NCBI RefSeq assembly: GCF_034048115.1
Contig: NZ_CP139145.1
Span: 4,092,001-4,156,000 of the forward strand
Source: Pseudarthrobacter sp. IC2-21
Lineage (GTDB): Bacteria > Actinomycetota > Actinomycetes > Actinomycetales > Micrococcaceae
DNA length: 64,000 bases
Reading direction: 5' to 3'
The notes under the pieces are model-generated. The model had not been told where the DNA came from and did no database searches. It saw only the letters and a program-made list of their open reading frames with translations. Positions 20,180 to 28,829 of the stretch are shown here, piece by piece. Each line of letters opens with the position of its first letter. The first letter of the stretch is position 1. A program made the position numbers and the translations under genes.

Positions 20180-21456
20180 CAGCGGGCCACTCCTGTCGCT
20201 GCTTCATCGTCTTGCGTGCCTGCGGGCCCGGGAAGGCCGGCGTGTGCTTCGTCAGCGAACCCTGCACTGTATTCCTCGAACCAGGCGAGTTCTTCCGCCA
20301 CCAGAGGATGGGCCTCCACGTACGTGTTGGCAAACGCCGTCCGGATGTCCGGTGTCTCGAGGTCATGCGTTGTCTTCCGGACATAGGTGGCGAGCTCATC
20401 GCCGTCCGCTTTGACCTGCTCGAAGAAGGCGTCATCCGCCAATCCCTGGGCACGGAGGTATTTTTCCAGGCGGTCCAGCGGATCCTTCGCCCGCCAGAGG
20501 GCTTCCTCGGAAGACTCCCGGTACTTCGTGGGGTCATCGGCGGTGGTGTGCGCGCCGACCCGGTAGGTAAAGGCTTCGATCAGCACCGGTCCGTGCCCCT
20601 CGCGGGCGCGCTCCAGCGCCCATTCGGTAACGGCATGGACGGCGATGACATCATTCCCGTCGACCCGGATGCCCGGGAACCCGTAGCCCTTGGCCCGGTT
20701 GGACAGCGGGATTCGCGTCTGCACGGTGCTGGGCACAGAGATGGCCCAGTGGTTGTTCTGGCAGAAGAAGACCACGGGGGCGTCGTAGGAGGAGGCGAAC
20801 ACCATGGATTCATGGACGTCGCCTTCCGAACTGGCACCGTCCCCGAAGTAGACCATGACGGCAGCCTTGGGCTCGGCCGGGCGGGCGGTGCCATCCCCGG
20901 CAGCCGCAGCCGCGAGCTTTTGGTCCCGCTGGATTCCCATTGCGTAGCCGACGGCGTGCGGCGTCTGGGCTGCGAGGACAAGGGTGTAGAGGTGGAAGTT
21001 GGTGTCCTTGGGGTTCCAGCCGCCGTTGGAGACCCCGCGGAACTGGCGGAGGAGTTCGGCGAGGTCCACGTTGCGGGTCAGCGCGACACCGTGTTCCCGG
21101 TACGTGGGGAAGATGTAATCCTGCGGCTGGCTGGCCCGTCCCGAGCCGATCTGAGCCGCTTCCTGGCCCGTGAGCGGGACCCACAGCGCCAGCTGGCCCT
21201 GGCGTTGAAGGGCCGTTGCCTCAACATCAAAGCGGCGGATCTTGGCCATGTCGGCGTAAAAGCCGCGCAGCTTATCCGCGTCCAGCCTGTCCGCGTACGA
21301 CGAAAAAACCGGGTCGCTGCCCAGCATCCCGTCGGGCGCCAGCAGCTGCACCATGGGCTCGGCAGGGCCGCCCAGGCGGGCCTCGGCTTCGGCCTCACGC
21401 TGGTCGTCTACCGCTGTACCGTCGAACTCGGTGGAGGGCAAATGTGTGGCGCCCAT
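20179..21456 (-). CDS. bkdA: 2-oxoisovalerate dehydrogenase E1 alpha subunit
   Basis: 425 residues, first gene of the bkd operon. The thiamine diphosphate motif is clear: GDGASSEGD, 28 residues or so later closing with FFCQNNHWAIS. The phosphorylation-loop-like region TYRVGAHTTADDPTKYR is typical of E1 alpha. An acidic N-terminal extension of about 35 residues precedes the conserved VQLLAPDG. Together with E1 beta and E2 it channels valine, leucine and isoleucine skeletons into branched acyl-CoA primers for membrane fatty acids. No E3 gene is in the window. Confidence 0.95.
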   Translation of the reverse strand: MGATHLPSTEFDGTAVDDQREAEAEARLGGPAEPMVQLLAPDGMLGSDPVFSSYADRLDADKLRGFYADMAKIRRFDVEATALQRQGQLALWVPLTGQEAAQIGSGRASQPQDYIFPTYREHGVALTRNVDLAELLRQFRGVSNGGWNPKDTNFHLYTLVLAAQTPHAVGYAMGIQRDQKLAAAAAGDGTARPAEPKAAVMVYFGDGASSEGDVHESMVFASSYDAPVVFFCQNNHWAISVPSTVQTRIPLSNRAKGYGFPGIRVDGNDVIAVHAVTEWALERAREGHGPVLIEAFTYRVGAHTTADDPTKYRESSEEALWRAKDPLDRLEKYLRAQGLADDAFFEQVKADGDELATYVRKTTHDLETPDIRTAFANTYVEAHPLVAEELAWFEEYSAGFADEAHAGLPGPAGTQDDEAATGVAR

Positions 21457-21503
21457 ACCGTCTCCTTGCTTGCCGCATGCGGATGCGTTGCAATGTCGCT
21501 GGG

Positions 21504-21545
21504 ATATATGCCTCAGTCGGAATGCATCACCGATCCGGCATATAT
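21504..21545. promoter_or_regulatory. Palindrome upstream of bkdA
   Basis: ATATATGCC (21504-21512) and GGCATATAT (21537-21545) are perfect inverted nine-mers 24 bases apart. Between them TCGG and CCGA form a second, inner pair. The AT-rich arms stand out from the GC-rich surroundings. The site lies 48-89 bases before the bkdA start, where an operator would be. No regulator gene is adjacent. Confidence 0.45.
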
Positions 21546-21605
21546 ATTGGCTTACTGATCCTTACTTTATCTTCAGTAGGTCCTCGTCAAAGCGCACGTT
21601 AAGCG

Positions 21606-22724
21606 CTAGGAACGCTGTGGCGGATTTGTATAGTCTGCACAGAGCGCCAGGAACCGGCTGTTCGCTTCCGGTTCGCCGATGCTGACGCGGACCCCCTCGG
21701 CGCCGAACGCCCGCACCGAAAGCGCTTGCTTCTCCGCCAGTTCGGCGAATTCCGCGCTGTTCGCCCCGAGGTCCAGCCAGACAAAATTTCCCTGGGCCTC
21801 AGGTACAAACCAACCCAGCTCACGCAGGCCCGCCGTTACCCGGTCACGTTCATCCACGATGCTTTGTACCCTTTCTACAACCTGGGGGTAGTTCTGCAGG
21901 GAAACAATCGCCGCCTGCTCCGCGATCTGTGACACGGAAAATGGCGTGGCCGCCACCCGCAGGTACTGGGTGAGGCCCGGGTTTGAGACGCTGTACCCCA
22001 CCCGCAGACCGGCCAGTCCATGGGCCTTGGAGAAGGTCCTGAGGACCACCACGTTGGGGTAGCGGCGGTAGAGGGCGATGCCGTCCACAGCGTCCGCGGC
22101 CCGAACGAATTCCTGGTAGGCCTCGTCGATAACCACCACAACATCCGCGGGGACGGACCGAATGAACTGTTCCGTTTCGGCGGCCGTCAGGATGGGGCCG
22201 GTCGGATTATTCGGCGTGCAGAGCAGGATGACCCGGGTCCGCACCGTGACGGCGGCGGCCATGGCGGCGAGGTCATGGCGCCCGTCGTTAAGCAGCGGGA
22301 TCCGGACGCTTTCGGCGCCTGCCAGTCCGACGCTGATGGGGTAGGCCTCGAAGGAGCGCCAGGCGTAGATGACTTCGTCGGCTTTGCCGTCGTCGTTCTG
22401 CCCGGCGAAGGTGGCGAGGAGCTGGTTGAGGGCGCCGAGGCTTCCGGCGCCGGTGACGATGTCCTCTGCCGGAACATCCAGGAAGTCGGCGAGCGCCGCG
22501 CGCAGCTTGCTGCTGAGCGGGTCCGGGTAGCGGTTGAAGTCCTGTTGGTTGGCGATGGCTTCGAGCACTGCCGGGAGCGGCGGCAGGGGGTTCTCGTTGG
22601 AGGAGAGTTTGTAGCTGGCCAGTCCGTCCACGGCGACGGGCGGCTTCCCTGCGGCGTAGCGGGGAAGCCGGCCCACCACGGGGCGGGGTGGGATTTCCCC
22701 GGGCAGGATCTCTGATGACGTCAT
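21606..22724 (-). CDS. Histidinol-phosphate/aromatic aminotransferase (HisC-like)
   Basis: 372 residues, fold-type I PLP enzyme of the HisC subgroup: YKLSSNENPLPPLPAV at the N-terminus, GAGSLGALNQLL for phosphate binding, the LLCTPNNPTGP turn, IDEAYQEF with the cofactor Asp, and the PLP lysine in TFSKAHGLAGLRVGY. Actinobacterial genomes often carry this as a second copy acting on aromatic amino acids (Pat/PhhC). No histidine genes are nearby, so an aromatic or broad role is more likely. It lies 149 bases upstream of bkdA on the same strand. Confidence 0.9.
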   Translation of the reverse strand: MTSSEILPGEIPPRPVVGRLPRYAAGKPPVAVDGLASYKLSSNENPLPPLPAVLEAIANQQDFNRYPDPLSSKLRAALADFLDVPAEDIVTGAGSLGALNQLLATFAGQNDDGKADEVIYAWRSFEAYPISVGLAGAESVRIPLLNDGRHDLAAMAAAVTVRTRVILLCTPNNPTGPILTAAETEQFIRSVPADVVVVIDEAYQEFVRAADAVDGIALYRRYPNVVVLRTFSKAHGLAGLRVGYSVSNPGLTQYLRVAATPFSVSQIAEQAAIVSLQNYPQVVERVQSIVDERDRVTAGLRELGWFVPEAQGNFVWLDLGANSAEFAELAEKQALSVRAFGAEGVRVSIGEPEANSRFLALCADYTNPPQRS

Positions 22725-22820
22725 AAAAACTAGCCTACTTCTCCCGAAGAAGGGCCGAGGCGGGGTCGGGACAGCTCACAGGTCCGGACAGCTCACAGGG
22801 CGGTGTGACAGCATAATCCC

Positions 22821-23249
22821 ATGCGCTCCTTTTTTGTTCGGGTCCTGATCAACGGGTTGGCCCTCTGGATTGCCAGCTGGTTGTTGCCTGGCCTGGATAT
22901 CTCCACGTCCGCCACCACCGCGGCTGTGGCCAACACCGGAGTATCGCAGGGCACGGAGACCATCGGCATCATCCTGGCCTATCTGTTCATCGGGCTGATC
23001 TTCGGTGTGGTGAACGCGTTTGTCCGTCCCCTGGTCAGCTTCCTGTCGCTGCCCATCACCATCCTCACGCTGGGCCTGTTCACGATCGTCATCAACGCCG
23101 CCATGCTGTACCTGACGTCATGGCTCAGCAGCTATACACCGGTGCATTTCACCATCGACTCGTTCTTCTGGACAGCGGTGCTTGCCGCGATCATCATTAC
23201 GCTCATCTCCCTGGTGGCGGGACGGGTACCAGGCGGACGCAGGCGGTAG
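22821..23249 (+). CDS. Phage holin family 4-like small membrane protein (PF04020 type)
   Basis: 142 residues with four hydrophobic helices and an Arg-rich C-terminus. The pattern RSFFVRVLINGLALWIASWL at the start, GLIFGVVNAFVRPLV in the middle and LSLPITILTLGLFTIVINA matches the widespread PF04020 family, named after phage holins but found as a chromosomal membrane protein with no known function. It has an extra, poorly conserved loop of about 25 residues after helix 1. It stands alone, divergent from the aminotransferase gene. Confidence 0.88.
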   Translation: MRSFFVRVLINGLALWIASWLLPGLDISTSATTAAVANTGVSQGTETIGIILAYLFIGLIFGVVNAFVRPLVSFLSLPITILTLGLFTIVINAAMLYLTSWLSSYTPVHFTIDSFFWTAVLAAIIITLISLVAGRVPGGRRR

Positions 23250-23286
23250 CGCCCAGCGGGTACGGCCGCCCGCCGTCCCCCAGGCC

Positions 23287-23342
23287 CACCGCCTTCCCAC
23301 CGGCCCCGCCGTCCCCCAATTCGCACCGCCTTCCCACCGGCC
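23287..23342. repeat. Short direct repeat
   Basis: CACCGCCTTCCCACCGGCC occurs at 23287-23305 and again at 23324-23342. It lies in the gap between two convergent genes. The neighbouring sequence is also proline-codon-like and low in complexity. No function is apparent. Confidence 0.5.
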
Positions 23343-23360
23343 CGCCGGCACGGCAAACGC

Positions 23361-24743
23361 TCAGCCTTGCATTTTCCCGGTGGTCACCTGCCGGTCCGTC
23401 TCGGACTTCTGCACCGGTGGACCCTGGGCGGGCTGCTGCCGTGGACCGGGAGCACTGGCAGTCGCTGCCGGGGTTCGGGTCAGTGCGAAGCGAGTGGCCG
23501 TGGCCGTGCCGCCAACTCCCACCACCGCCGCCAGGACAGCGGTTGAATCCGTCAGTGTGGGGTCATCGCTGGCCCCGATCAGCCCGGCTGCTTTCTGGTA
23601 GTTGGCCAGCCTGTGGCCCGGGCCGAGGCCAACGTCTTCACCCTCCGGCGTGGTTACCTGGTCCAGGAGCGTTACCGTCACGCGATTCCGGGCATCCGGG
23701 TTCGCAGTGCCGTCGGCTCCGGGAACTGCATCCTGGCGATGCTCGAGATGGAGGGACGTGACGCCCGCAACCGGGTCGATGCCGCCTACCGGGGATCCAG
23801 CCGTAAGGACGTACTTCATCTCGTATTCGCTGCGGAACTGCGGGTCCGCCGCGAGATTCATGGCATGGATCCCACCCTGGCTATACCCGACCGTCACCAC
23901 GGGCGCCCCCTGTTCCGCCCCGGCATCCTGCAATGCGGCCCGCACCGCAATATTGACCTCGGCGGACTGGTGACCCACAGCTTCGCCTATCCCTGCAACA
24001 TCAAAAGGGTTCGCTCCCCCGATGTCATCGCCTGCCTGCGTGCCGGGGATGACCACAACGTAGGCCTTTTGGCCGCCCGAATCGGTTTCGATGACTTCGA
24101 TGTAACCAGGCCCTCTTTCATCGACTATCCGGGCCCGCTCCAGCAGCGCAGCAGGGGTTCCGTCGAAGTCAATCGGCATGGTCTCTTGCCGGTCCACCGC
24201 AATACGGCGCGGTTCCAGTGCGGGAAAGAGAGCCTCCGCGATGCCGAGGACTTCGTGCCTGGCCTTCACTGCGTTGCGCAACGCCAGATCAGTGCCATGG
24301 AGGTCCGGCCACAGCGGATCGTCCAGGCGCACATGGTCGAAGTCGCGGAAGGAGGGGATGCCCATATTGGCCAAGAGGCTCGTTACCGCTTCCGCGGCTT
24401 CATAGTCCCGTTTGCTGGCACGGACCTGGCTGCTGATGGCCTGCAGCTCCGCCCGGACAGCCTGAATGCCCGCCCATGACCGGGTGAGCGTGGACATGGC
24501 CTCGGTCCAGGAATGCGCCTGGCTGAGCTGATAGGGGCCTAAGTTGCCCTGGATGCGCTGGACGTCGGTTTCCACACTGGCCAGCTCCTCCGCCAGGCCG
24601 TCCAGCTTCTCGGCCCCGCCCACAAGTTCCTCGAGCTGGAACGTGATCCCGCCAATGCCGCCCCGGATTTCCAGGCCACCCGCCGCGGTGGGACCTGTCA
24701 GCCTGATGGGTCCACCCGCACCGGACGGTGTTACCTCGGCCAT
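23361..24743 (-). CDS. Alpha/beta-hydrolase with N-terminal helical (WXG-like) domain
   Basis: 460 residues, family not recognised with certainty. Residues 30-120 are predicted helical with heptad-like spacing (ELVGGAEKLDGLAEELASVE; HSWTEAMSTLTRSWAGIQA), similar in style to WXG100/LXG leader domains. Residues about 210-390 form a hydrolase: YVVVIPGTQAG strand, the nucleophile elbow GYSQGG (Ser288), a likely Asp338 (LEHRQDAVPG) and His377 (GPGHRLANY), a plausible Ser-Asp-His triad as in PE-PPE/cutinase-like enzymes. The last 50 residues are Pro/Thr-rich. It overlaps by 13 bases a small WXG-like gene, which suggests an exported pair. Confidence 0.7.
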   Translation of the reverse strand: MAEVTPSGAGGPIRLTGPTAAGGLEIRGGIGGITFQLEELVGGAEKLDGLAEELASVETDVQRIQGNLGPYQLSQAHSWTEAMSTLTRSWAGIQAVRAELQAISSQVRASKRDYEAAEAVTSLLANMGIPSFRDFDHVRLDDPLWPDLHGTDLALRNAVKARHEVLGIAEALFPALEPRRIAVDRQETMPIDFDGTPAALLERARIVDERGPGYIEVIETDSGGQKAYVVVIPGTQAGDDIGGANPFDVAGIGEAVGHQSAEVNIAVRAALQDAGAEQGAPVVTVGYSQGGIHAMNLAADPQFRSEYEMKYVLTAGSPVGGIDPVAGVTSLHLEHRQDAVPGADGTANPDARNRVTVTLLDQVTTPEGEDVGLGPGHRLANYQKAAGLIGASDDPTLTDSTAVLAAVVGVGGTATATRFALTRTPAATASAPGPRQQPAQGPPVQKSETDRQVTTGKMQG

Positions 24744-25054
24744 GGGAAATGTCCCGCCGGCGCGGCTTCAGCGGCCGGCGCGGAGGCCACCTCCTGCGCG
24801 TAGCGGCCCACCGCCGCCACCGCATCCTCGATCACACCCCTGGCCCGGCCCAGCTGGACCTCCTGGAGGGCGACCGAATCGCGGTAGGCCCGCCCGGCTG
24901 GCGACTCCCACTCCAACAACTGGATCTCGCGAAAGCCGGCGATAACCCGCGCCACACGGTCCGCGCACACGGCAACCCGCCCTGCCAGGTCCTGAACCTC
25001 ACTGCCGCGCCGCATTTTCGCCGCAAGATCGCCGAAAATTAAGTCCCCGCTCAT
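24731..25054 (-). CDS. WXG100-like small helical protein
   Basis: 107 residues without signal peptide. Two amphipathic helices flank the turn LLEWESPAGRAYRDS (Trp49), which fits the W-x-S-x-AG-x-AYR pattern common in ESX/WXG100-related partners of actinobacterial secreted effectors. The tail is Ala/Pro-rich. It precedes and overlaps the hydrolase gene, so the two are translationally coupled and may form a heterodimer for type VII-type export (inference). No secretion ATPase is in the window. Confidence 0.7.
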   Translation of the reverse strand: MSGDLIFGDLAAKMRRGSEVQDLAGRVAVCADRVARVIAGFREIQLLEWESPAGRAYRDSVALQEVQLGRARGVIEDAVAAVGRYAQEVASAPAAEAAPAGHFPWPR

Positions 25055-25309
25055 GATTCCCCCTTGCCTCCTGCATCCCTTGCCTCGCGCAGAGCGCTCC
25101 GTGCCGCTCCGTGCCTCTCGGTGCCGCTCCCGTGCCGCATCCGCGGGACCGCGCCTCCTGTCCCCTGACGCTACGGACCCTGGAAACGGCAGGGAAGCAC
25201 CGCCGTCGGCTATGTGGACAAGCCACCCGGAACCTCCCGCGTCAGCCCTGCCTGCCGCCGCATGAACTTCCGCTTAAGCCCCGGCCGGAGTTCGTGAAAG
25301 AATCAGCAC
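25055..25309. other. Divergent promoter gap between the WXG-like gene and purB
   Basis: 255 bases with no convincing gene. At about 25095-25138 it holds an irregular tandem repeat of a GCTCCGTGCC-like unit (four imperfect copies). The rest should include the two divergent promoters, but I cannot point to clear -10/-35 elements. Confidence 0.4.
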
Positions 25310-26752
25310 ATGCCTGAAACTGCCGCCACAGCTGATACCCGCACGCCCTCCGGACGCCTGGCCCTCGCCGCGTCACCGGAGCCGATCGCCCTGGGCCCGC
25401 TGGACGGCCGCTACCAGTCCGCCGTCGCACCCCTTGTTGATTACCTCTCCGAGGCGGCGCTCAACCGGGACCGTGTGGCGGTGGAAGTCGAATGGCTCAT
25501 CCACCTGACCAGCAACAACGTTCTCCCCGGGGCCGGCCCGTTGACCCAGGAGCAGCAGGACCGGCTGCGCGCCATCGTCACGGAATTCAACGCGGTATCC
25601 GTCGCTGAACTGGCCGACATCGAAGCCGTCACGGTCCACGACGTCAAGGCAGTGGAGTACTACATCGGCCGCCGCCTTGCGGGCATCGGCATCGAGAACC
25701 TCACGGCCATGGTCCACTTCGGCTGCACGTCCGAGGACATTAACAACCTGTCCTACGCGCTCGGCATCAAGGGCGCTGTGGAGGACGTGTGGCTCCCTGC
25801 CGCCCGCGCCCTGGTAGCCCAGATCAGCAAGATGGCCGAGGACAACCGCGCCGTGCCCATGCTGTCCCGCACGCACGGCCAGCCCGCCACCCCCACCACG
25901 CTGGGCAAGGAACTGGCCGTCATCGCGCACCGCCTGACCCGCCAGCTGGACCGGATTGCCAGGACCGAATACCTGGGCAAGATCAATGGCGCCACCGGCA
26001 CCTATGCCGCGCATGTCGCATCCGTTCCCGGCGCCGACTGGCAGCAGGTGTCCAGGTCATTCGTGGAGGGCCTCGGCCTCACCTGGAATCCGCTGACCAC
26101 CCAGATCGAAAGCCATGACTGGCAGGCTGAGCTGTACGCCGACGTCGCTCGTTTCAACCGGATCCTGCACAATGTCTGCACGGACATCTGGAGCTACATC
26201 TCCATCGGCTACTTCACCCAGATCCCGGTGGCCGGCGCCACCGGGTCCTCCACAATGCCGCACAAGGTCAACCCCATCCGTTTCGAAAACGCCGAGGCCA
26301 ACCTGGAGATCTCCTCCGGCCTCCTGGACGTCCTGGGCTCAACCCTGGTCACCTCCCGCTGGCAGCGGGATCTCACCGATTCCTCCAGCCAGCGGAACAT
26401 CGGCGTGGCATTCGGTCACTCCCTGCTCGCCATCTCCAACGTCGCCAAGGGCCTGGACCGGCTCGATGTGGCCGAGGACGTCCTGGCTGCTGACCTCGAC
26501 ACCAACTGGGAAGTCCTGGGCGAAGCGATCCAGATGGTCATGCGCGCCGAGGCGATTGCCGGCGTCGAAGGCATGGAAAACCCCTACGAGCGCCTCAAGG
26601 ACCTCACCCGCGGCCAGCGCGTGGACGCCGCCCGCATGCAGGAGTTCGTCCAAAGCCTGGGCCTGTCCGCAGACGCCGAGGCCCGGCTGCTCGCCCTCAC
26701 GCCGGGCAAGTACACGGGCATCGCGGACCAGCTGGTGGACCACCTGAAGTAA
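25310..26752 (+). CDS. purB: Adenylosuccinate lyase
   Basis: 480 residues. Fumarase/aspartase superfamily; the signature loop GSSTMPHKVNPIRFENAEAN is present, as are the N-terminal ALGPLDGRYQSAVAPLVDYL and the His motif SRTHGQPATPTTLGKE. It splits SAICAR and adenylosuccinate to release fumarate, acting twice in purine synthesis. The E. coli-like long form (about 456-480 residues) fits. A 20-residue N-terminal extension before the conserved start is usual in Arthrobacter-like proteins. A strong hairpin ends the transcript. Confidence 0.97.
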   Translation: MPETAATADTRTPSGRLALAASPEPIALGPLDGRYQSAVAPLVDYLSEAALNRDRVAVEVEWLIHLTSNNVLPGAGPLTQEQQDRLRAIVTEFNAVSVAELADIEAVTVHDVKAVEYYIGRRLAGIGIENLTAMVHFGCTSEDINNLSYALGIKGAVEDVWLPAARALVAQISKMAEDNRAVPMLSRTHGQPATPTTLGKELAVIAHRLTRQLDRIARTEYLGKINGATGTYAAHVASVPGADWQQVSRSFVEGLGLTWNPLTTQIESHDWQAELYADVARFNRILHNVCTDIWSYISIGYFTQIPVAGATGSSTMPHKVNPIRFENAEANLEISSGLLDVLGSTLVTSRWQRDLTDSSSQRNIGVAFGHSLLAISNVAKGLDRLDVAEDVLAADLDTNWEVLGEAIQMVMRAEAIAGVEGMENPYERLKDLTRGQRVDAARMQEFVQSLGLSADAEARLLALTPGKYTGIADQLVDHLK

Positions 26753-26775
26753 GGGCTTTCAACACCGAAGAAGTA

Positions 26776-26817
26776 CGGCGGCGGCGCCGGGCTCCCACGG
26801 GCCCGGCGCCGCCGCCG
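26776..26817 (+). terminator. Strong GC hairpin after purB
   Basis: A 17-base perfect stem, arms 26776-26792 and 26801-26817, with an eight-base loop. It is among the most stable hairpins in the window. It begins 24 bases after the purB stop and is followed by GTTAAG rather than a long T-tract. Confidence 0.8.
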
Positions 26818-26863
26818 GTTAAGGCTGGCGGGACCGGTGGCCGGCAGGTGCGAAACTGGGAGC

Positions 26864-27544
26864 ATGAAGCTGCTCCTCATCCGGCACGGACAGACCCCCG
26901 GCAACGTACTCGGCCAACTGGACACCGCCCATCCCGGGCCCGGGCTCACGGAGCTGGGCGAGCGGCAGGCGGCGGCCATGGCACGGTCCCTGGCCAACGA
27001 ACAGATCGGCGCCCTGTACGCCTCGACGCTGGTACGGACCCAGATCACTGCGGCGCCGCTGTCCCGGTTGCAGGGCCTCGAGGTTGAGGTGCTGGGCGGA
27101 CTCCATGAGATCGAGGCCGGCTCCCTGGAGAAGTTCACGGATGAGGAAGCCCACAAGCAGTACATGTCCACGGTCTTTGCCTGGGCGGCCGGTGAACTGG
27201 ACCGGCGCATGCCTGCCGGCCCTGACGGGCATGAATTTTTTGAAAGGTACGACGCCGACATCACCAGGATTGCCGACCGCGCCGCGGGGGACCCGGGCTC
27301 CGCGGCAGTCGCCATGGTCAGCCACGGCGCCGCTATCCGCACATGGGTTGGCCTGCGTGCCGCGGGTGCCGGCCACGAGTTCGCCGCCCGCCATGTCCTG
27401 GCCAATACCGGCATCGTGGCGGTGGAAGGGGATCCCGCGTCAGGGTGGAAACTGATCCATTGGGATGGCAGCCCCATCGGCGGGCTTGCCTTTGCGGACC
27501 CCACGGCCGAGGACCCGGCCGGCATGGACGTCGACGGCACCTGA
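26864..27544 (+). CDS. Histidine phosphatase family protein
   Basis: 226 residues from the ATG at 26864 (GGGAG just upstream); an earlier in-frame ATG at 26837 adds nine unconserved residues. The catalytic RHG motif is at the very start (LLIRHGQTPGN), with GLTELGERQAAAMA next and the second catalytic His in MVSHGAAIRTWVG. Relatives dephosphorylate small metabolites or act as phosphoglycerate-mutase-like enzymes; the substrate is unknown. It follows the purB terminator and is convergent with the kinase gene. Confidence 0.92.
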   Translation: MKLLLIRHGQTPGNVLGQLDTAHPGPGLTELGERQAAAMARSLANEQIGALYASTLVRTQITAAPLSRLQGLEVEVLGGLHEIEAGSLEKFTDEEAHKQYMSTVFAWAAGELDRRMPAGPDGHEFFERYDADITRIADRAAGDPGSAAVAMVSHGAAIRTWVGLRAAGAGHEFAARHVLANTGIVAVEGDPASGWKLIHWDGSPIGGLAFADPTAEDPAGMDVDGT

Positions 27545-27560
27545 CAGCCGCAGGGGGCTC

Positions 27561-28451
27561 TCAGCTCGCGCGCAGGAGCTGCAGGGGGTGGCGGGTAACT
27601 GCGAGTCGCCGGGCCATGACGGCCGCTTCAGCCGCGGACGGCCGCGCGGCACTGTCCATGGCGGTGACGGCACGCAGAAGAGCACCCCAACCGGGCCCCA
27701 ACGCGGAGGGAACCGCCGGGCTGCGGAGGGTCCGTGCCACCAGGGACTCCACAGCCGTGCCGGTGTAGGCCCTTGTCCCGGTCAGCAGTTCCAGGAGCAC
27801 CAGGCCCAGGGCGTAGACGTCCCAGGACGGCTGCGCGGCCCCGCCCGAGGCCTGCTCCGGACTCATGTAGTGCACCGTTCCTGACGAGATGCCCGGCTCG
27901 GGCGCCGCGCCCTCCGGGGCGGCGATGCCGAAGTCCACGATCCGGACCGGGCTTCGCCGCAGCCCGCTGAGCATAAGGTTGGCGGGCTTGATGTCGCGGT
28001 GCACCACACCCCGACGGTGCAGGTGGCTGAGGCCATCAAAAAGTCCGGCAGCCAGCGCAGCAACGTCCAGCGGGGAACGCAACGGACCGCGGACCACTTC
28101 GGCAAGGCAGGGTCCGAGTGCCAGTTCCTCCACAATGTAAGGCCGTCCGGACAGCTCCCCCGGCCCGGTCACGGTACCTTCCCCAAAGAAGGTGACCACC
28201 GACGGATGATCCAAACCGGCCAGGACGGCGGCTTCGGTGGCGATCCTGCCCCGGTGCTTGGGCGAGTCGTCATGGGCGATCTTCACGGCGACATCGCGGC
28301 CCCCCGCCAGGTCCACGGCACGGAACACCCGGGCCATGGAGCCGCGCCCCAGTTGTTCCCTCAGGTGGAAGCGGCCGCCCACCAGCTCGCCGGCAGGCAG
28401 GCCGCCGTATGCGGGGGCAGGTGCCGTGGGAGAAAGCGCGAGGGCGGTCAT
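27561..28451 (-). CDS. Soluble Ser/Thr protein kinase (Hanks type)
   Basis: 296 residues, essentially only a kinase domain. Glycine loop GRGSMARVF, ATP lysine in DVAVKIA, the catalytic loop HRDIKPANLM, DFG in RIVDFGIAAPEG, and the activation segment end GTVHYMSPEQAS. No membrane helix and no PASTA or other sensor domain follow, so it differs from PknB. An Ala/Pro-rich N-terminus precedes the domain. It overlaps by four bases the end of a small unknown gene upstream, which may encode a partner or substrate. Confidence 0.92.
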   Translation of the reverse strand: MTALALSPTAPAPAYGGLPAGELVGGRFHLREQLGRGSMARVFRAVDLAGGRDVAVKIAHDDSPKHRGRIATEAAVLAGLDHPSVVTFFGEGTVTGPGELSGRPYIVEELALGPCLAEVVRGPLRSPLDVAALAAGLFDGLSHLHRRGVVHRDIKPANLMLSGLRRSPVRIVDFGIAAPEGAAPEPGISSGTVHYMSPEQASGGAAQPSWDVYALGLVLLELLTGTRAYTGTAVESLVARTLRSPAVPSALGPGWGALLRAVTAMDSAARPSAAEAAVMARRLAVTRHPLQLLRAS

Positions 28452-28759
28452 GACCTGATGCTGAGGGCCGGCACGCGGTGGTCAGCGGGCTGCTCGGAAG
28501 TCAGCGGTGCTGCTTCCAGCTCCGGCCAGCCGGTTGCCCAGGCATCGAGTTGGAAACCACAGCCGCACCGCCACACAGGGGGCAGCCGGACGGGCCCGTC
28601 GTCCGGTTCAAACGTGTAGCCGACGGCGGTGCCGCCCACTTCCGGAATCACCATTTCCATTTCCGTGGCGCAGTGCACCGGCCAGTGGACCGGGTCTGCG
28701 GCTTGTGCGGAAACGGGACCCGGCGGTACTGCCTCAAAATATGTGTTGATGGCGCTCAT
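28448..28759 (-). CDS. Small protein of unknown function, coupled to a kinase
   Basis: 103 residues from the ATG at 28759, chosen for the GAGGGA in front; an upstream ATG at 28795 lacks one. I do not recognise a family. It is acidic, with a Cys-Gly-Cys core (WRCGCGFQLDAWATGWPEL) and another Cys (VHCATEMEM), which could bind a metal. ATGA overlap with the kinase gene makes co-translation likely. It could be regulatory or a substrate; there is no sequence evidence for either. Confidence 0.65.
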   Translation of the reverse strand: MSAINTYFEAVPPGPVSAQAADPVHWPVHCATEMEMVIPEVGGTAVGYTFEPDDGPVRLPPVWRCGCGFQLDAWATGWPELEAAPLTSEQPADHRVPALSIRS

Positions 28760-28803
28760 GACTCCCTCAGGATCTTTCGGACTGATCCTAAGCATACATA
28801 TTA

Positions 28804-28829
28804 CTAGTCGAACTAACTAGCCGGACTAG
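28804..28829. promoter_or_regulatory. CTAG-rich site upstream of the small gene/kinase pair
   Basis: Three CTAG tetramers within 26 bases (28804, 28817, 28826), the last one overlapping the MarR stop. The core TAACTAG recurs at 29361-29367 just upstream of the marR start. CTAG is rare in most bacterial genomes, so the clustering suggests a binding site, possibly for the MarR protein. Confidence 0.4.

Noticed and set aside
19199..21456. Pyruvate or acetoin dehydrogenase instead of branched-chain enzyme
   Set aside because: Sequence alone cannot exclude it, but separate E1 alpha/beta with a bkd-like E2 in an actinobacterium most often serves branched-chain oxo acids; no acetoin genes adjoin.
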